Origin: Chionis minor
Lineage: Eukaryota; Chordata; Aves; Charadriiformes; Chionididae
Length of the DNA: 64,000 nt
Direction of reading: 5' to 3'
Assembly: GCA_013398295.1 (NCBI GenBank)
Contig: VZSF01011141.1
Span: forward strand, 595,704-659,703
Below, piece by piece: positions 1 through 14,468 of the stretch. The notes beneath the pieces were generated by a model. That model was not told the DNA's origin. It saw nothing but the letters and a program-made list of their open reading frames with translations, and made no database searches. Made by a program: the position numbers and the translations under genes. Position 1 is the stretch's first letter, and each line of letters starts with the position of its first letter.

Positions 1-111
1 CCATATGCTCAAATCATATCACACCAGCCCAGCCTTTGTACTCATAGAGTTCCTCTGAATCGGATTAGGTAATATATTGAAAGCCATATTTCTTGTCGTG
101 TCTTTGGGTTT
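1..111. other. Unannotated flank
   Basis: Ordinary AT-rich single-copy sequence leading into a TG repeat. No gene, repeat or site is recognised. Confidence 0.6.
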
Positions 112-152
112 TGTGTGTGTGTGCATGTATATGTGTGTGTGTGTGTATGCAT
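112..152. repeat. (TG)n microsatellite, interrupted
   Basis: Two TG runs are separated by a short GCATGTATA-type interruption. The alternating purine-pyrimidine pattern gives some Z-DNA potential. This is a simple repeat with no sign of function. Confidence 0.9.
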
Positions 153-3100
153 TATTTCCCTATGAATGTGTTTTTGTGTATGCAGAGAACAATTAAAGGC
201 TGCTTCTCCCAGTCATTTTGCTAGAAATCAAAGTCATCCTCTGGGAGTCTTTCGCTATAAATGTTTGTGATGAATAGATGAATTTATGTGCAAAAATCCA
301 AGAGTATTATGGAAGAGTTAAGCAACCCTTGTATTTTAATGCAACAGACAGCACTGACTAAGCAGTTGGCAAGTGAGGCTCTGCCTTCCCTGCTGAGCAT
401 TCCACATTAAATGTAAACTTTGGGATATCTCTCCTTTCCCACTGGAAAGGGCACTAGTGACAGCCACCAGCCCTCATGCCGCTCCGAGCAGCTGAGCAGA
501 GGGCAGCACAGGAAGCATGGGGCACCTCCAAGCATCCAGGAGAGCACTGATGCACCTTGCTTCAGTTTCAGACAAAGGCATGCTATTTTATTTGGCTTTC
601 CCAGATGATGAACATCAAAGGCAAAAAAAGCTAACTAACCTCAAGAACACTGCCCCAGGGAAAGAGTGGGTCCTTCAGCACCATGAGCCATGTTCCTCTT
701 ACCACGCACAGGACAGCAGACGTATTGCCCATACCTGTTACACTGAATATGCAAGTTCTCCATGGGAGGCCTGTTTATCTGACATATCTGTAAAGTACCT
801 GCTGTTGTTTCAGTACATGCTGGTGAACTAATAATAGTAATTTTGAATTCCTTCTCTTTACTGCTGTCTATCAAGATGCTTGCATGCGGACAGGTATGAC
901 ACTGTGTGCCCAGGTGGCTTATACACTAGATAAGCGTTTGCAGACCCAATACCCTGGTTATTGTTTACTGCTCTCGTTTACTTAACACAAAGTTTTGCAT
1001 GTATTAATTCATAAATGTATATTATACAACTGCCTGTTCCACAGCTCTAGCCTGTGCCCTCATTACATCCCAGTAAGCAGCTCTCTCCTCCTGTGCAGCG
1101 TGTGTCCAAGCAGGGCAGTCAATGAGCGGAAACCAGAGTCAGGCATACTGCCCTTGGTTTGCATACTTGGAAATGGCACTGACCTTGAAAATCAGAGTAA
1201 ATTAAAAAATAGGAATATTCTTTGTCATCTGCATGAACTGTTCCATAATTGTACAGTTACTAGATTGGGTGCAAAGAAGGAGTTCAGAAAATGTAATTGG
1301 GGATCCCAGAGAAAATGGGGCCATCCCTTTTGGGTAGCAGCCCACAGTTAGATCAAATTATGCTGATCATGAAACTGTATCCTTAGACAGGAACCCACAG
1401 CTGCAGTTGCAGAGGGAGTTCTTGAGCATGCGTGGAGCAACTAGAATATTCTGGAAATGCAATTGGGAAAATTCAGGAGTTCACAGCTGACCATGTGCAA
1501 AGTGCAGCAAGTCAAAGGTCTGCAAGTTGGCATCACTTGGGGACATTTTCATGAGGATGCCAAGAGGCAACACACTGCTGGGACAAAGAACCTTATCTCT
1601 ATGAAGTTTCAAACTCTGACAACACATTGGTCAGAAGAGGCCATTAAAGTGTATGTGAGTGTATATTCTGGTTGAAGAAAAGCTGAAGCTGAATTGTTTT
1701 TACTGACACTTCCCAGGAATAGCCATCCTAGTGTCAGCTCTTTCATGGAAAATTTCACCTCGAATAACTCTAGGCAACAGAAAGTGGTATGACTGGAGAG
1801 AGAAGTGGTGGCCCATCTGCCTGCTTACAGGTTTCACATGCCACCCACTCCGCCTGCTGTGGTTTCTAGTTAGCCCTGGCTCCACACCCTCCTGCTTGAG
1901 TTGCTGTTGACCATCATGCACCAGACATGGTCACTTCCGCCATGTCCTGGAGGCCAAGAACCTCAATGGGGACAGCACGTCACCCTGTAAAGTCATCTCC
2001 TCCCCCTTCAGGTGAGGAACCAAGTCTCACAGCAAGTCAGCTTTTGTCAGTCTTGACATTTGTGGCAATTACATTTTTCCTCATCCTTTGCAGTTCATCA
2101 TGCCATGCTTCTCCATTCATCGTCCTCTAAAGCACCACTCTCATATTATTTGATCCTGACCATGTAGATCAGTAGCGATGGTACTAAGCATTGCCTTTGT
2201 TTTAAAATGATCAGTTACAATGATCTTAATTAAAGGGATTATTCCTTTAAAGCCCCACAGAGATCCACACAGCTGGAAAGATTTACTCATTTTCACTGAA
2301 ATATGTAACCTATTGTCTTCCTCTGCCTCACTGGATACGATTAGTATCCCATTGAGCCTCTAACTCTGTCTCATTAATACACTGCATTTGACTGAGCAAC
2401 AGCTACAGCTGTTCATTTTATACATCAGGTATCCATCCCACAGGCTAAGATAGACAAAATCATTACAGAAGCCTCCCCTTGAGTAGGACCACACTGAAAT
2501 GGACTCCCTTTTCAGTGGGAGGAAAGAGGAAAGAAGGACAAAGAGTGGACTTTGCCACTTTTCCAGAAGTTCAGTAGACGTTGGCCATGGCTGAACAAGG
2601 AGGCATGGTAGGACCAGGGCGGGGAGAGAGATCCTGCTCCCCAACTCCTCTCTCCCTCCCTACTATTGTTCTTGCCTCAACACACACTCCTAGACCTGTG
2701 TGACTCAAATGTTTTGGTGTCCTAATAACAACAAGAAAATTGTTCTGCTTTGTGGGATTTTCCTCTTCTAGTCTGAACTGAGCAACGTGAAAGGGAACTC
2801 AGGAAAGGAAATCCAGAAACAAGATGATGAGCCATCACAAAATGCCTGACTGTCCTGCTCTCACTTACAGTAGAATCACTTTATGCTATTCTTCATGTAG
2901 AGTGAATGGGCTTGTGGAGAGAAAAGAGGTCTTATGGGAACAGAATTCAGGTGATTGCTCCTCATATTTTCACTTAAATCACATTTTAACCCAAACTCTT
3001 ATATGGCTATTCAGATAAACACTATGGAATTGATATAAAGGACTAGCAGCTTACCCTCTCACCTCTTAACTGGTTCAAGGAAAACAAAAGGTACTTTTTT

Positions 3101-6100
3101 TACAAGCCATTTCTCAATATATCAAAGGGCGCTGTGGCTCGGTTGTCATAGAACTCTGGGGCAACAGGCTGCATGATACAAATCTAAATGAAAAAATACA
3201 TGGGCAGGGGGATAAAGGGATATAATGCATTGCAGGAACAGTGTGGATGAATGCTATTTCTATATCGAACATGGAAGTTGTATTTGTCTCACTTAATAAT
3301 AAAGTAGAAATGGAGAGTGACCCAACATCAGCAGCTGCAAAGTTCCAAACACACAATAAAATTCCTTTGAGAGACAAAAACACTTAAAATTCAGTGTTTA
3401 TTCTGCTATGGGAATGGTGAAAGACTGTGAAATACGAGCACACAGACTTTAGGATGTCCGTAGGTACTGTTGTGGTTTGAAAACCCTGGTGCTGAGTATG
3501 TCAAAATCCCCATGGATGTCTATAATGGTCCTTCTACATATTGCATGTCTAGTATCTGTACTACTTGGCAAATTTAGCACCGGTATATCCCTAGCATGCA
3601 GGCTGAGGTTTCAAATTACTGATGAGGCCTTCTGCTTCTTTAAACGTGGTATTAAGAGTACCTTAGCGTTCTGAGCAATATCACCCTATTTTAGATCTGT
3701 CCATTCATCATAATATTGTGCCAGGGTTTGTTAGGTAAACTTGATTGACAGACACCCATCTTTATCCTCTGCATGGCTGGAGGTCAGCACTGGTGGAAGG
3801 TAATGCTTTTTTAATTAGCTGCTAGGGTATTAAATTTCCTTTGTGTGGATTGCATGTTGCATTCCTGTGAGTCACTATCTGAAGAGACTGTCTTTGCATT
3901 CACTATTCGGTGTAACACAGACATGTGGAGAAGAGTCATAAAAGATTCATATCAAAGATGTTTATGAAAAGTCTTGGATCTGAACACCCGTCAGGTTTTT
4001 CATCAGTGACTGTAAGACAAGAAAAATAACAGCTGTAAAATTATAATAGAAACCAATTCAAAGACATGCTTTACACTCTGCACCAGGAATCACAAAGCCA
4101 AAACACTGGCTGTAAATTGCGGACACCATTTCAAGTCCTCTATAGATACTGATTTCTCAGCTAGTATCAAAAGAATTAAAAAACTTATGTGTAGATAGGG
4201 ACAACAAATCAGGTGTTCAAGATGACTATAATCTGTAGAATAACACCGTAACTTGATTTTTCTTTACCTAAAATCACTCAGTGTGTAAATGTGTTGTGGC
4301 AAACATTTCAAAAATTTCCAACAATCCTCTAACAAGGTAAGGGTATTTGTTTAAGGAAAACACAATACATTTGAAAATTTATACAAGACTGTTTCTGATA
4401 AGCTTCCAGTAGACTAAAGATGAAGAGAAATTGCAGAAGAATGGAACAACAGGGCACCCGTGCAGATTCCATGTAGGTGAGCAACAGGTTCTCCATGCTC
4501 TTAAAGCTTACGTAGAGTCATTTATTGTCATGCAAACTAAAAACATGCAAAGCGCTGCTACTGGGACTAAGCTAGCCCTATGACAAAAATTCATGTAAGA
4601 CCCCAAAACTCAAGGACTCCCTTAGCAGTACTCAGCCAACTGCAGCTTAAGGAGCAATCGCAGGATCACTAGTGGCAGCTAGCACTGAAGATACTCTTCA
4701 AAATGGGGTTTACTAGAACTGTATAGTGTACTTAATATCTGAATGCAACAGTGAATTTTTGGAAAGATGTCCTCTTTCTTTCCTGGTTGGAAGTTCCACC
4801 TATAAAATGTTATCATAACTAAGTACTTGCTCCTGCAACTAATTCAATAAAGCTATAACTCAGGCAGGGACTCATTTACACTTAGATTATCCCTGCAATT
4901 CAGAAAAAATTGAACAAAATGAGGCCATACATTCTGCGCATATAAACAGCAAGATCTGGCCTCAGTCCAGGAGGTGTTATATCCTATGACATGTAGAAGT
5001 ATGTGCGTATGTTATGTGTAAACATTCATAAATATACTTCAGCTTTCCCTTCAATAAGCTGACTCCGTAAGTGTTTTCACTTGAACTGGGGAATTGCTAC
5101 TTAGAATAACACTTCCTAAGATAATGTCCCAGTGAGAGAGAGAGACATAAGCTGATGATAAATCTTGCTTGCACACAAATTAGTCCATCTGTAAGGGAAG
5201 GGGCTCTGCAGACAGGACTGGAAACACTCTGATCTCCAGCTAGCTCCAGGTGGTCTTAGCCAACTTATTAGCTACGGTGCAGAAAACCAAACAAAAATGC
5301 GTAATAATGTCTGAGTTAATCAAATAACATTGTTATTTTGAATAAAGACTCTTCAGAGAAGTTTGTAAATGACTCACTCTGTTTCCCCAAGCATTTTCTG
5401 TGTGAATTATGTCATGTGTCATGTGTGATGAATTTCTGTAAAATATTCCAAAGTTTTATCTGGTTGAAAGCGTTATCTCACTTTTTCTCTATTTTCACAC
5501 GCACACACACAGAGTCATAACACTTATTAGTAGAATCTATGTGCAAACTTCTAAGTTTAACAAGTTACTTTTGTTTGTATGTGCATATGATGACAGGGGA
5601 GGAAAATGCAGAGGGGGAAATAATAATTATGGGTGATGGTTCAGTTTATAAAACATATGGAGACCATAGTTTTCAAAACAAGAATTAGTTGCTTATGAAA
5701 AAGGAAAAAAAAAGAACAGGACGGTTACTTAAGTCTCAGCTTCTCTATTGTTTTTATAGGACATTCTGGAATTTTTAATTTCTTTGTGATGGTTTCAGAA
5801 GTTAATTTAATTCATTTTTCTACTACTTGCTTTTCCTAACCTGTCTGCTTTTGTATAGCATAATGGCAAGTTGTTTACCAGTGTGCAATGATTTCTGGAT
5901 CCTTGGTTATTCTCAGCACGTGTTTACAGTGTATAACACACAGTGTCTGCATTTCAAATATATAATACACTTTTTGTTTGAAGATGATTGTAGACTCCAA
6001 GATTGAAGACAGGATGTCAGTGATAGGGCAGGATACTCACTGGATGTCCTTACCTTTTTTTTCTGTAGTGATTCTAATTTGGGAGAGAAGAAAAAGAAAA

Positions 6101-6640
6101 GTTGTCTTTACTTTTCCATCACATTTAATTGGCCTGTGGAAAATGCAGGAATCTCACTCAAGATTTATAAACAAATACACCATTATGTTTCTCATTAGCT
6201 CGAAGAATACCTGTATAAATCGTAGCTGTCAGATACAATAAGTGCCCCCCTCCTTTTTTGCTTATATAATAATCCCAGCATTCAAAAGACTAATCACTAC
6301 ACACTGATCTACAAAGCATCTTATTTCCTCATCAAATTTCCCTGCTGGGCTTAGCCATGCTTGTCAGCTTCCCAGATCCCCCTTTCAATAACTGGTTTAT
6401 TCTTAGCATCTTGCCAAAATGCATTCCTAGGAGTAAACCATGGAAGAATGAAGTTCTAATTTCTTTATCTCACTCAAGAAGAGGTATCTACCCATGCTCC
6501 TGGGAAAGGTCACAGGTAATTTTGGCTGCAGGTTTCCTTGAAAGAAGCAGGCACGTACAGCACATTGGGGTCCTTTGTCTATAAATATAGATGACCACCA
6601 AAGATGACAGAGCAGGAAAAAAAGAGAAGAGGGGAGAGGA
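153..6640. other. AT-rich non-coding stretch, nothing recognised
   Basis: All open frames are short (at most about 118 codons) and spread over all six frames, as chance predicts at this base composition. I see no interspersed repeat, RNA gene or protein family. The part from 3700 to 5300 is especially AT-rich with almost no open frames. Very old, unrecognisable repeats cannot be excluded. Confidence 0.6.
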
Positions 6641-6641
6641 N
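6641..6641. other. Single ambiguous base
   Basis: One N lies inside a purine-rich run (AGAGAAGAGGGGAGAGGANAAGG). It is a base-calling ambiguity rather than a biological feature. Confidence 0.95.
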
Positions 6642-9600
6642 AAGGCAAAGCAAAGAAATTGATCAACATGATCTCCTGCATTAGCATTGATATCCTAGGC
6701 AGTGCTGAACTGAAGTTCAAAGTCAGAAACTCCCCTGTCCTTTAACCCTCAGCTGTGCTCTCCTGGTTAAAGCTGAACCTCCCCTGTCATCCTGGACAGG
6801 GAACAAAGGTGAAGACTGACATGCCCAGCTCACACTCAACTCGATGGCCAGGAAGCTACACATAAATGACCATGGTTTATCTGCTCTTTGGATAAATGGG
6901 GCTTGCAGGTTCTAATGCAGCAGTGAAGCATTGTTCCCCAGATCTGTAGTCTTCTGGAAGTTTAAATGAATCTGCGTTGAGTTGAATGAGTGCATCCCTA
7001 TGGAGCAAGAGCTGAAAATGAGCATTTTCTAAGCATTGACTAAGTGAATTAGAGATGGATTATTAGATTCACTTAATGAGAGTCTTACTTTTCCTTTCTT
7101 GTAAAGACTAAGCTTATTGATTTCAGTCTTGCCTATTCTTTTCTGACATTTTATTTATTATTAAAATACTCACTTATATTCATATATGTGAAGTAAGTGT
7201 CGCTGAAAACAAAAAGGCAAACAGAAGGAAAAGCTATATCTTTTCAATATTTTCTCCTACTTAGAAGTCTGTCATGGGTTTCACACGGTAAGTTCCACAT
7301 CAGTTGAACAACCTGAAGCACAGCCCTTAGGAAGGTAAGTCTCAGATGCCTTCCTTCCCCTCAAATACATCTGCGGTAGCTCTTGAGCCCACACTTTCCA
7401 GGCACATTTAAAACAATGCCTAAGTTGCCAACTCCTACATGAAAAATATTTTTTCCTCCAGACAGCAGTATATGAAAGCTAAAAGATGTTGTGCTGCTGT
7501 ATTTTTTTTGTTATTGTTGTTCTCTAATTTTGACTTTTACCTTATTTGTTTGTCCTGAATTCCTAGGCAGGTCCTGCATACTAGACTACTATATCAGAAA
7601 CTAAATGAAGCATTTTCTCCACCTACAATAAAATAACCATTCTCTGCAGCTCTGCTTTAAACCTACCAAGGGAAAGGGAACTCTTCATTAAGCCAAATAA
7701 TCCTTTGGATCAGAACTTCTCTGTTTTACTCAGCGTGAGTCAATATTATATTCACTATGTAACTAATCATCTGCTTCGAAAATGAAGATGACAGGTTTTT
7801 TATGATCAGGGATTTGTGGTTTCCATTATAAAAATTACTCTCAAGTTTTGACATTTTCTTCTTCAGTAGAATGAGTCTAGCTCTAAAGAGAGCAAGCAGA
7901 AAAAACCCCATGTTAATTCACAGTGTTTAGACTATGTGTATGTGGATAATGCTCCTGGCTGCTAATCCATTTTAAAAGGATGAGACAAGATATAAAGGCT
8001 GCTTCACTGTTGTTGAGGTTGGACAAAAGAGCGCTGCAGAGACAGAACATCTCCTTCACAGCTAAAGAGCGTTCTCAATTCTCCCTCTCTCTTGTTCTTA
8101 TCTCCCTCTCAGGTTACCACATTTTCTGTTCCCCTCATGCCATTGCAGTAGCGCTGAGGACAAGTGAGATAATGCTTGGCCCAAATCCAGGCAATCATTT
8201 TGGAGTAATTAGTTTAGGCACTGCACACCCAACCCATACTTTTTTTGGGGGTAGGTATCAAGTGGCTCACGTTACCTGATTACCTACTGTTTGGATGGCC
8301 AGCCCTAAGGTTCAGTTAAAGCTTGTCCCCAGGTAGTGAGTGAGGGCTTAATTGAATGTGTCAATTTGTTCTGGGAAATCTGGCTCTGCTGCAATGAGTT
8401 ATTCCTCCTCCTGCTGCTGTATGCGATCTCTCTTTTGCTGTTCTGCTTCTTCGGCACTTCCAGCCCAAGAACAAAATCTATGCTGTGATGACCGTGGACC
8501 TACTGCTAATCCTGATATTCTGCTTTTTTTTTTTTCTTTTTTCATTTATTTGGAGAGCTGGGGAAGAGCAATGGGTATTGTGAGGGACTAGCAATTCTTC
8601 ACCCTGAGAAACCATGGGCACAAGTACCTCACTGTGTACTTTTCAGGTGGATGGCAGGATTTCCAAAGGTCCATGCAGTGAGCATCCCCTGCCTTCTCAC
8701 GGTTTTTCACAGAAATTAGGCAGTTGCGCATCAGAAACATGCTCCTCTTGCATTCAGTCCTCACATAAGCGCTGTACAGGGACCTAAGATGACTGCTGTT
8801 GACATGCGCTGTAATGCAAGCAGCTTCCTTGATAGGGTGATGGTTTTGCACTGCTTACTCTTCCCTGTCCCACCCAGTGCTTCCTGATGGATCCTTTGCC
8901 ACCCCTCCCCATGCATCCCTCTAGCTCAGGGTCCCTCCAAGACAAACTCCTCTCCTCAGTCCACATTAACCAGCAACGGCATCTTCCCCACACCCCTTTG
9001 CCTACGTGCCTTCTCCCTGATGGCAGAGGACTCTTCTAAGGGCAGGAAGGAGCTATGTCTCCACCTCATCCTCACCTCACCCCTCTGCTGCCACTGAGTT
9101 TGCAGCTTCATGCCAGCTGTGAAGGTGGCCTTGTCCTGTGGATATATACCCACCAGGAACTGGGCCGAGGCTGCTAACAGGTTCACAAAGACAAGAGAAG
9201 AGCTGTTGGATGCCAAAGGCTTCCAGCCAGTACTAGCCTGGATCAGATACAGATTGTCAGCCTCGAGGTGCGTGGCTCCAATTTCCCATTACCAATTCCC
9301 CTGAGCTGCTCAGTCTCCCATGGTGAAAGCTCTAATTTAAGAGAGATCCTGTAGGGCTGTGTTGTTCTTGTCCTCTCTGCTTTGTTTCTAATTTTTAGAA
9401 GGAAGTCCATGAAGTCTTGCAGCCAGATGCCTTCTGGCTCTCAGGTGAATGTAAGCAGGCGTCCTGAGAATAGTTCAGCTCAAGAATTAAAGCTGTGGTC
9501 GCTATTTATATTCCTAGAAATCAGAGCAAATAGCAGTATTTCACTCCCATTTCACCTAGCAGATTAGCTTTGCAATCAGTTCGTGAAAGAATTGAATTCA

Positions 9601-12600
9601 TCAGTTACTCAGAACTTTGAATAACCCGAGGAATGGGATTTCTTTATATTTCTTTGAATTATATTTCTTTAAACAACTGATTGCAGGGAAAAAAAAAAAA
9701 AGACAAAACTAGAAGTATACTTGCAGTTAGAATTTGATTCAAATTTGGGGTAAGAAGGACAAGCTATTCTTGCAAGAAACAGGAACTATGTTAATACAGT
9801 GCTGTTCAAGAGGGACCTTGGTGATTTCAGCATTACTTGATTTCTTTAGGCGGCCAGATTCTGGACTAGCATGAATGGATTGTTTCCTTCGAAGCTGGCA
9901 GAACTGTGATGACTGCAACAGCTGAAAGTTTTGCTCTGCACTGCATCAGCGCTATTATTATTGCTGTTTTCATCCCGTAAAACTAAGTAGATCAACATAG
10001 TCGTAACTGGCTCCAAGTTTTTCAGCAGCGTAGGAGAAATTGGATGTCACTCTCCAGTGGACAAGGATCCAGGCACAGGCTCCTTCTGCCAAAGGAAAGA
10101 CAGTAGGAGGAGAAAGGCAAGTTTAAGATGGAGCAATGTGGGGAGCTGGGCTCCCTCCTGCCTCTTCAGCAATCAGGGGAATAAAGGGAAAAGAGTAGGG
10201 CTGTTTTGGAAGTGACTGTCCTGTCTTCACAGCCAGTGGTAGCAGCCCCAGCATCCTTGCCCCATGACAGCCCTAGACAGGCAGGTCCCAGCACCAGCCG
10301 GAATAGCACACCGGGAAAACACCAGCATCAGGTCTACGGGTGCTTTTATCCCACCACATACCAGGTGCAACACAAGCCTGACTGCTGTTGGCAAAGCAGC
10401 AGTATCCTTCCCTCCCAAAGAAGCCATATCTCCCCCAGGAAGCCCTGCTTTCCTCACCCCACCGTCTCTCCAAACACCCTCCGGCAGCTCAGCAGCGTGC
10501 TCACCAGCACTGACATCCTCACCACAGCCTTTGTAAGGGGGACAACTATCAACATCATGCCCCAAAAGCTTAGTGGCATGAAGTGAAAACTTCACAGTGT
10601 GAAACAAAAATGGGGAATATATGGTCCCCAAACTGCACTACCTGACTTGAAAGTACCTCTTCTCTCATCCAGTAACAGCCTTTGTATTAGTGATGGGCAA
10701 AAACTCAGGGTCCACGTACGCTAGAAGATAGGGAAGGTCCTAAGTTTAAAATGAAGAAGTTCAGCTTGACATGTGTTGGTGTTTCTGGGCTTTCTTTAGA
10801 ATTGAGGCACAGCAGTGAAACAGGCTCCTGCTATTACAGGCAAGGTCTCAGCTTCATTACATTTTTCAAACAAAATAAACGCTGATGGTTCCTTTGTCTT
10901 TTTTTCTGAGCTGCTTCAATTCTTTTAAGAAACACAGACTCCTAGTATCTGGTTTTGATGGATGCAGTTTCTGGTAGAATGGCAAAAAGATAAATAATGT
11001 AATTACTCATTTCGTGTAGAATGGTGCTATATCTGAAGCATAACCAAGAAACATTAAGAAGAGATTGTATGAGTTGATGGAAAAAATCTGGAAAAGTCCA
11101 AGGAGATGTGGAGCTGCGGATCAGTCACCTTGCCATCTGACCTGCTAGAAAATAAAATGGCAAGTTCAATTTGTTAGAAAGGACAGATTGGGATTTGTAG
11201 TTTAAACAGAATTAGCAGTGGATAATCCAAATTTTGCCAGTGACGTTAAGAAAATCATCAACAGGAAATGTTGTTCTTTCTCATCAAAAATACTGTCAGC
11301 CTCTGGGGAAGATATACTTCTTAACAAATAATCTGAATGTGACAAAGACATAATCTAGTCATTATTTTGGACACATAAAACATTAAAATTAATGACATTT
11401 TGTCCACTGCTTTTAAGGGCATAGTCTTATAACTGAATCAGGATTTGCAGCAAATTTGACAGTCAAAAATGTCATATTACATGTATTTTACTTTTTCCTA
11501 ACCTACCATTCAGTAGAGAGATTACAAAAGGATGTAAAAATCATCAGGCAGAAGGTCTGACAAACCATTCATCTCAACACCCTGTAAAGATAATTCTCAA
11601 CCATCTAAGATGGATATTGAAGAGGTTCTGGCAGATAAACAGACTGGCAATAAAAATCTCTAGGGAAACATTGATTTCCCATCATTTCCAAAGAAAGAAT
11701 GGATTGCAGAAAACAACTGGCTACACAGGTGTACCATGTTCAGTACACCATTTCAATCTCTCTGTTGCCACTGAAAAGAAAGGAATCTGTTATTCCGCAA
11801 TAAGGGAAATCACATAGACAAGCGTAGGTTTGGTCAGGAAAAAGCTAAATAAAAGCAAATTTTTTTATTTTAAAACCAGACACAAGAATCCATTAGCAAT
11901 TTTCCTGCTGGCTGGAAATGTTCAAAACACATTTGAAAAAGAAAATAACTGTGAATAGACAGGCTTACTCTGAGGCACTATTAATCATTGATATCTTCAT
12001 TTAATAGTCATGATGGGTTTGACTGCAGCTGCACCGTATACCTGAAGAGGGGATATATTCTTCAGCATAGGAGCTGTATGGACGGGAAACTGTGACCTTG
12101 AGGGCTATAGTTCCTTCTGTGTGTTTTTTGTTTGCTGGAAAAGAGACCTCATAGTTACTTTTTTGTGGTCCATATTTTGAAGAGAGGATGGGGGAGGAAG
12201 CTCTGTCATCTCCTGCCCATTTGCTGCATTGGAAAGCGGCAGCTTCCTAATGCACCATCTACTGCACTCCTCTCTCTGCTAACTCTCCTGGACCCATCTC
12301 CCATATAGCTCGTGCAGGGATCTTGAAGATGCTTTCTTTTAACTCAGCTTTTAGCACAAAATCTTCTCATACTTAGAAAAGAAAATGGATCACTTTTTTA
12401 TCCATTTGTATGCAGTAGGGAGTTTTTGGTCACTTTTCAGCCTCAGTTCAATTTTAAAAAGTTTGGAATTAATGAGCAAACTTGGGAAAAAAACAGAATT
12501 AGGATGCTTCAGTTAACTCTGACATCACTTGGACAACCAAACAGTGCCTGGTCTGACAGCTTCCTACTCCTCCTGTACTGAATAATTTGTCTACTGCCTT

Positions 12601-12859
12601 TTCTTCAAACAAGTCATCTCATTTCATCAGCCCACTATAAACACAACTGCTCTCCTCCTCGCTGGGTCAGAGGGAAGTATTTAACAGGCTGGAACTCACC
12701 AATACCAGTTACTTTTGGCTTGATAATGGAAATTTTGACAGAAGAGAGAAATGGAGGAATCCTGTGAATGTTTGGAGCCATTAAATGTACACCCGAGCAC
12801 CCTCATAGCTACTATTACCAATTAACAAAACCCTGGCAGAGTATGGAGGAAACCTGCCA
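6642..12859. other. Non-coding stretch, nothing firmly recognised
   Basis: Mixed-composition sequence without a recognisable gene or repeat. At 10206-10631 several frames on both strands stay open together (126 codons on plus, 134 on minus). That is expected from local C-richness, with few TAA/TAG/TGA triplets, and the translations resemble no known family. From about 10900 to 12600 the sequence is AT-rich and featureless. Confidence 0.55.
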
Positions 12860-12985
12860 CCCGATCCTGTAAATACTCACCCACGCGAGCAGGGCTGCGC
12901 AGCTGAGTGGCCTCGGTGAGTTTACTACCAATGCCCGTGTGGATAAAAAGTTCCCTATGCGCTTAAGCATTTGCAGGAATCCTAA
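12860..12985. mobile_element. Ancient CR1/L3-like amniote repeat fragment
   Basis: The segment opens with CCGATCCTGTAAATACTCAC and closes with GCTTAAGCATTTGCAGGAAT. This is the paired 'gatcctgcaaacactta ... cttaagtgtttgcagga' arrangement seen in old amniote interspersed repeats, especially common in turtles and crocodilians. The two ends are roughly complementary, so orientation is not assigned. It is heavily diverged. The family name is my recollection of the consensus, not a database result. Confidence 0.55.
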
Positions 12986-13149
12986 TCTTCGCCTGAGCTG
13001 TTTGTAAGCGTGTGATATGAAGAACAGTTCTGAGACTTTTCATCACTTGTCATATTTTTGTAAATTATTGTACGTATTTTAAAGTTTTCATTATTCCAGT
13101 AGTTACCATGTTTACACATAGACACACCAGATAGGTCATGGTATTTGAC

Positions 13150-13335
13150 TCTCGACTTCTTTTTTAATTAGTTTTGCTGACCAGGGACTCACTGTTGTTG
13201 AAACAGATGTTGCAGTCCAATAATAGCTCTCAGCTGCCAACAGCAAACTGCGGAACTCAGCCCTCGCCATGCAGAACAAATGAGTGTAATAAGGGGCCGG
13301 TGAGCTCCAGGCAACAGGGACGCTCCAAAACATGT
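13150..13335. promoter_or_regulatory. Candidate cis-regulatory element (weak)
   Basis: A TTTTTTAATTAG homeodomain-type core is followed by about 160 bp of balanced composition, with no simple repeat and no recognised transposon. It stands out from the AT-rich flanks. The 62- to 65-codon frames on both strands match no known protein. Assignment as regulatory DNA is inference only. Confidence 0.2.
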
Positions 13336-14437
13336 TCTATCTTAAGGCACATAAAATTTTAAACACATTTCTTTTTTTCTGATCTAAAATACAACAACTG
13401 AGCAACTATTTCTCAAAAATGCATGTAATGCCACAGAATAAACACATTCTTTTCATTCCTTTATCCTGCATACTTGTTTAACTATCTTGTTTTTGCTGTG
13501 AGTCACATGCAGCAGGGAGCAGACAGGCTCTTCCAGACTTGGAAAGAAGACCTAGTGAAGTTTGACCTGAGGATTCAAATGAAGCCTCCAATAACTCATG
13601 TCTTGTTCAGACAAGTACCAAAAGGAACTGTAACACTCGCTCTCTAGGGGAAGAATGAATTGACTCCCCTGTGAACACTTGCTATTAGAAGGACTGAGGT
13701 TCTGAGCCAAGGAGTTGATCATCCTAAATCAATATCCTCTCCTGTATAATAAATTACAAGGACTGAAAGACATATTTCTAATTTTTCTACCGGTTATTAC
13801 ACTTTTTTACTTCCATCTATATCATTAAACATCTGAGATGCAGATTATGTAAAAACAGACTTCTTTTTTTCCATCTTGTATATTAAATTATTACCCTCCA
13901 GTGTTTCTTTATAACCTTCCTAAGTCTTTCAGGTTATTTCTCTTACCTTAGAGACAGTCATTCAGTACTATTAGCCCTTCTTATGTCTAATTCATTTTAT
14001 AACATTAATAAAAATATTACATAGATCAGGCAGAGTGTTCATCTCTGGACATGTCTTTGTACCTGTTTATCTTTCATTAAGGGCATGAATATCTTTCTTA
14101 GGTTGAATGGTATATTAGTTTACTAGCAGACACATCGATATTGTAGAAATATGTTTCTGTACAGATTTCTAACCCATGTGCAGAAGTAGGAGTATTAGTA
14201 GGCATGGCTATTTAACAACAGGCAAAAGCAGTCTTGAAAAGCAATGACGCTTATGCAGTGCCTATAGGGAGCAAATTAGATAACAGCTTATGGTGTAATA
14301 TGGTGTAAAATTTAAAAAAGCAAGAACCCATAATTCACATGGCTACAAAAACAGAGCCACAAAGTCTCATAAACAGTTACTGTAAGGCTTGATTCATTTT
14401 AATACCACAAAAATGCCAACAAGTTGCAAAGGATTCA
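13336..14437. other. AT-rich stretch, nothing recognised
   Basis: AT-rich sequence without coding frames above 60 codons and without a repeat family I can name. Confidence 0.6.
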
Positions 14438-14468
14438 GAAAACAAACAAACAAACAAACAAACAAACA
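14438..14468 (+). repeat. (AAAC)n microsatellite
   Basis: About seven AAAC units in a row, ending in CACA. This is a simple tandem repeat and likely to vary in length. Confidence 0.93.

Noticed and set aside
8784..9304. Overlapping frames on both strands around 9 kb as a coding exon
   Set aside because: Frames of 64-87 codons in different registers with no recognisable domain or splice-site arrangement.
10206..10631. Several overlapping open frames on both strands, suggesting an exon
   Set aside because: Explained by local C-richness that depletes stop triplets in all frames. No known protein resemblance and no convincing splice pair.
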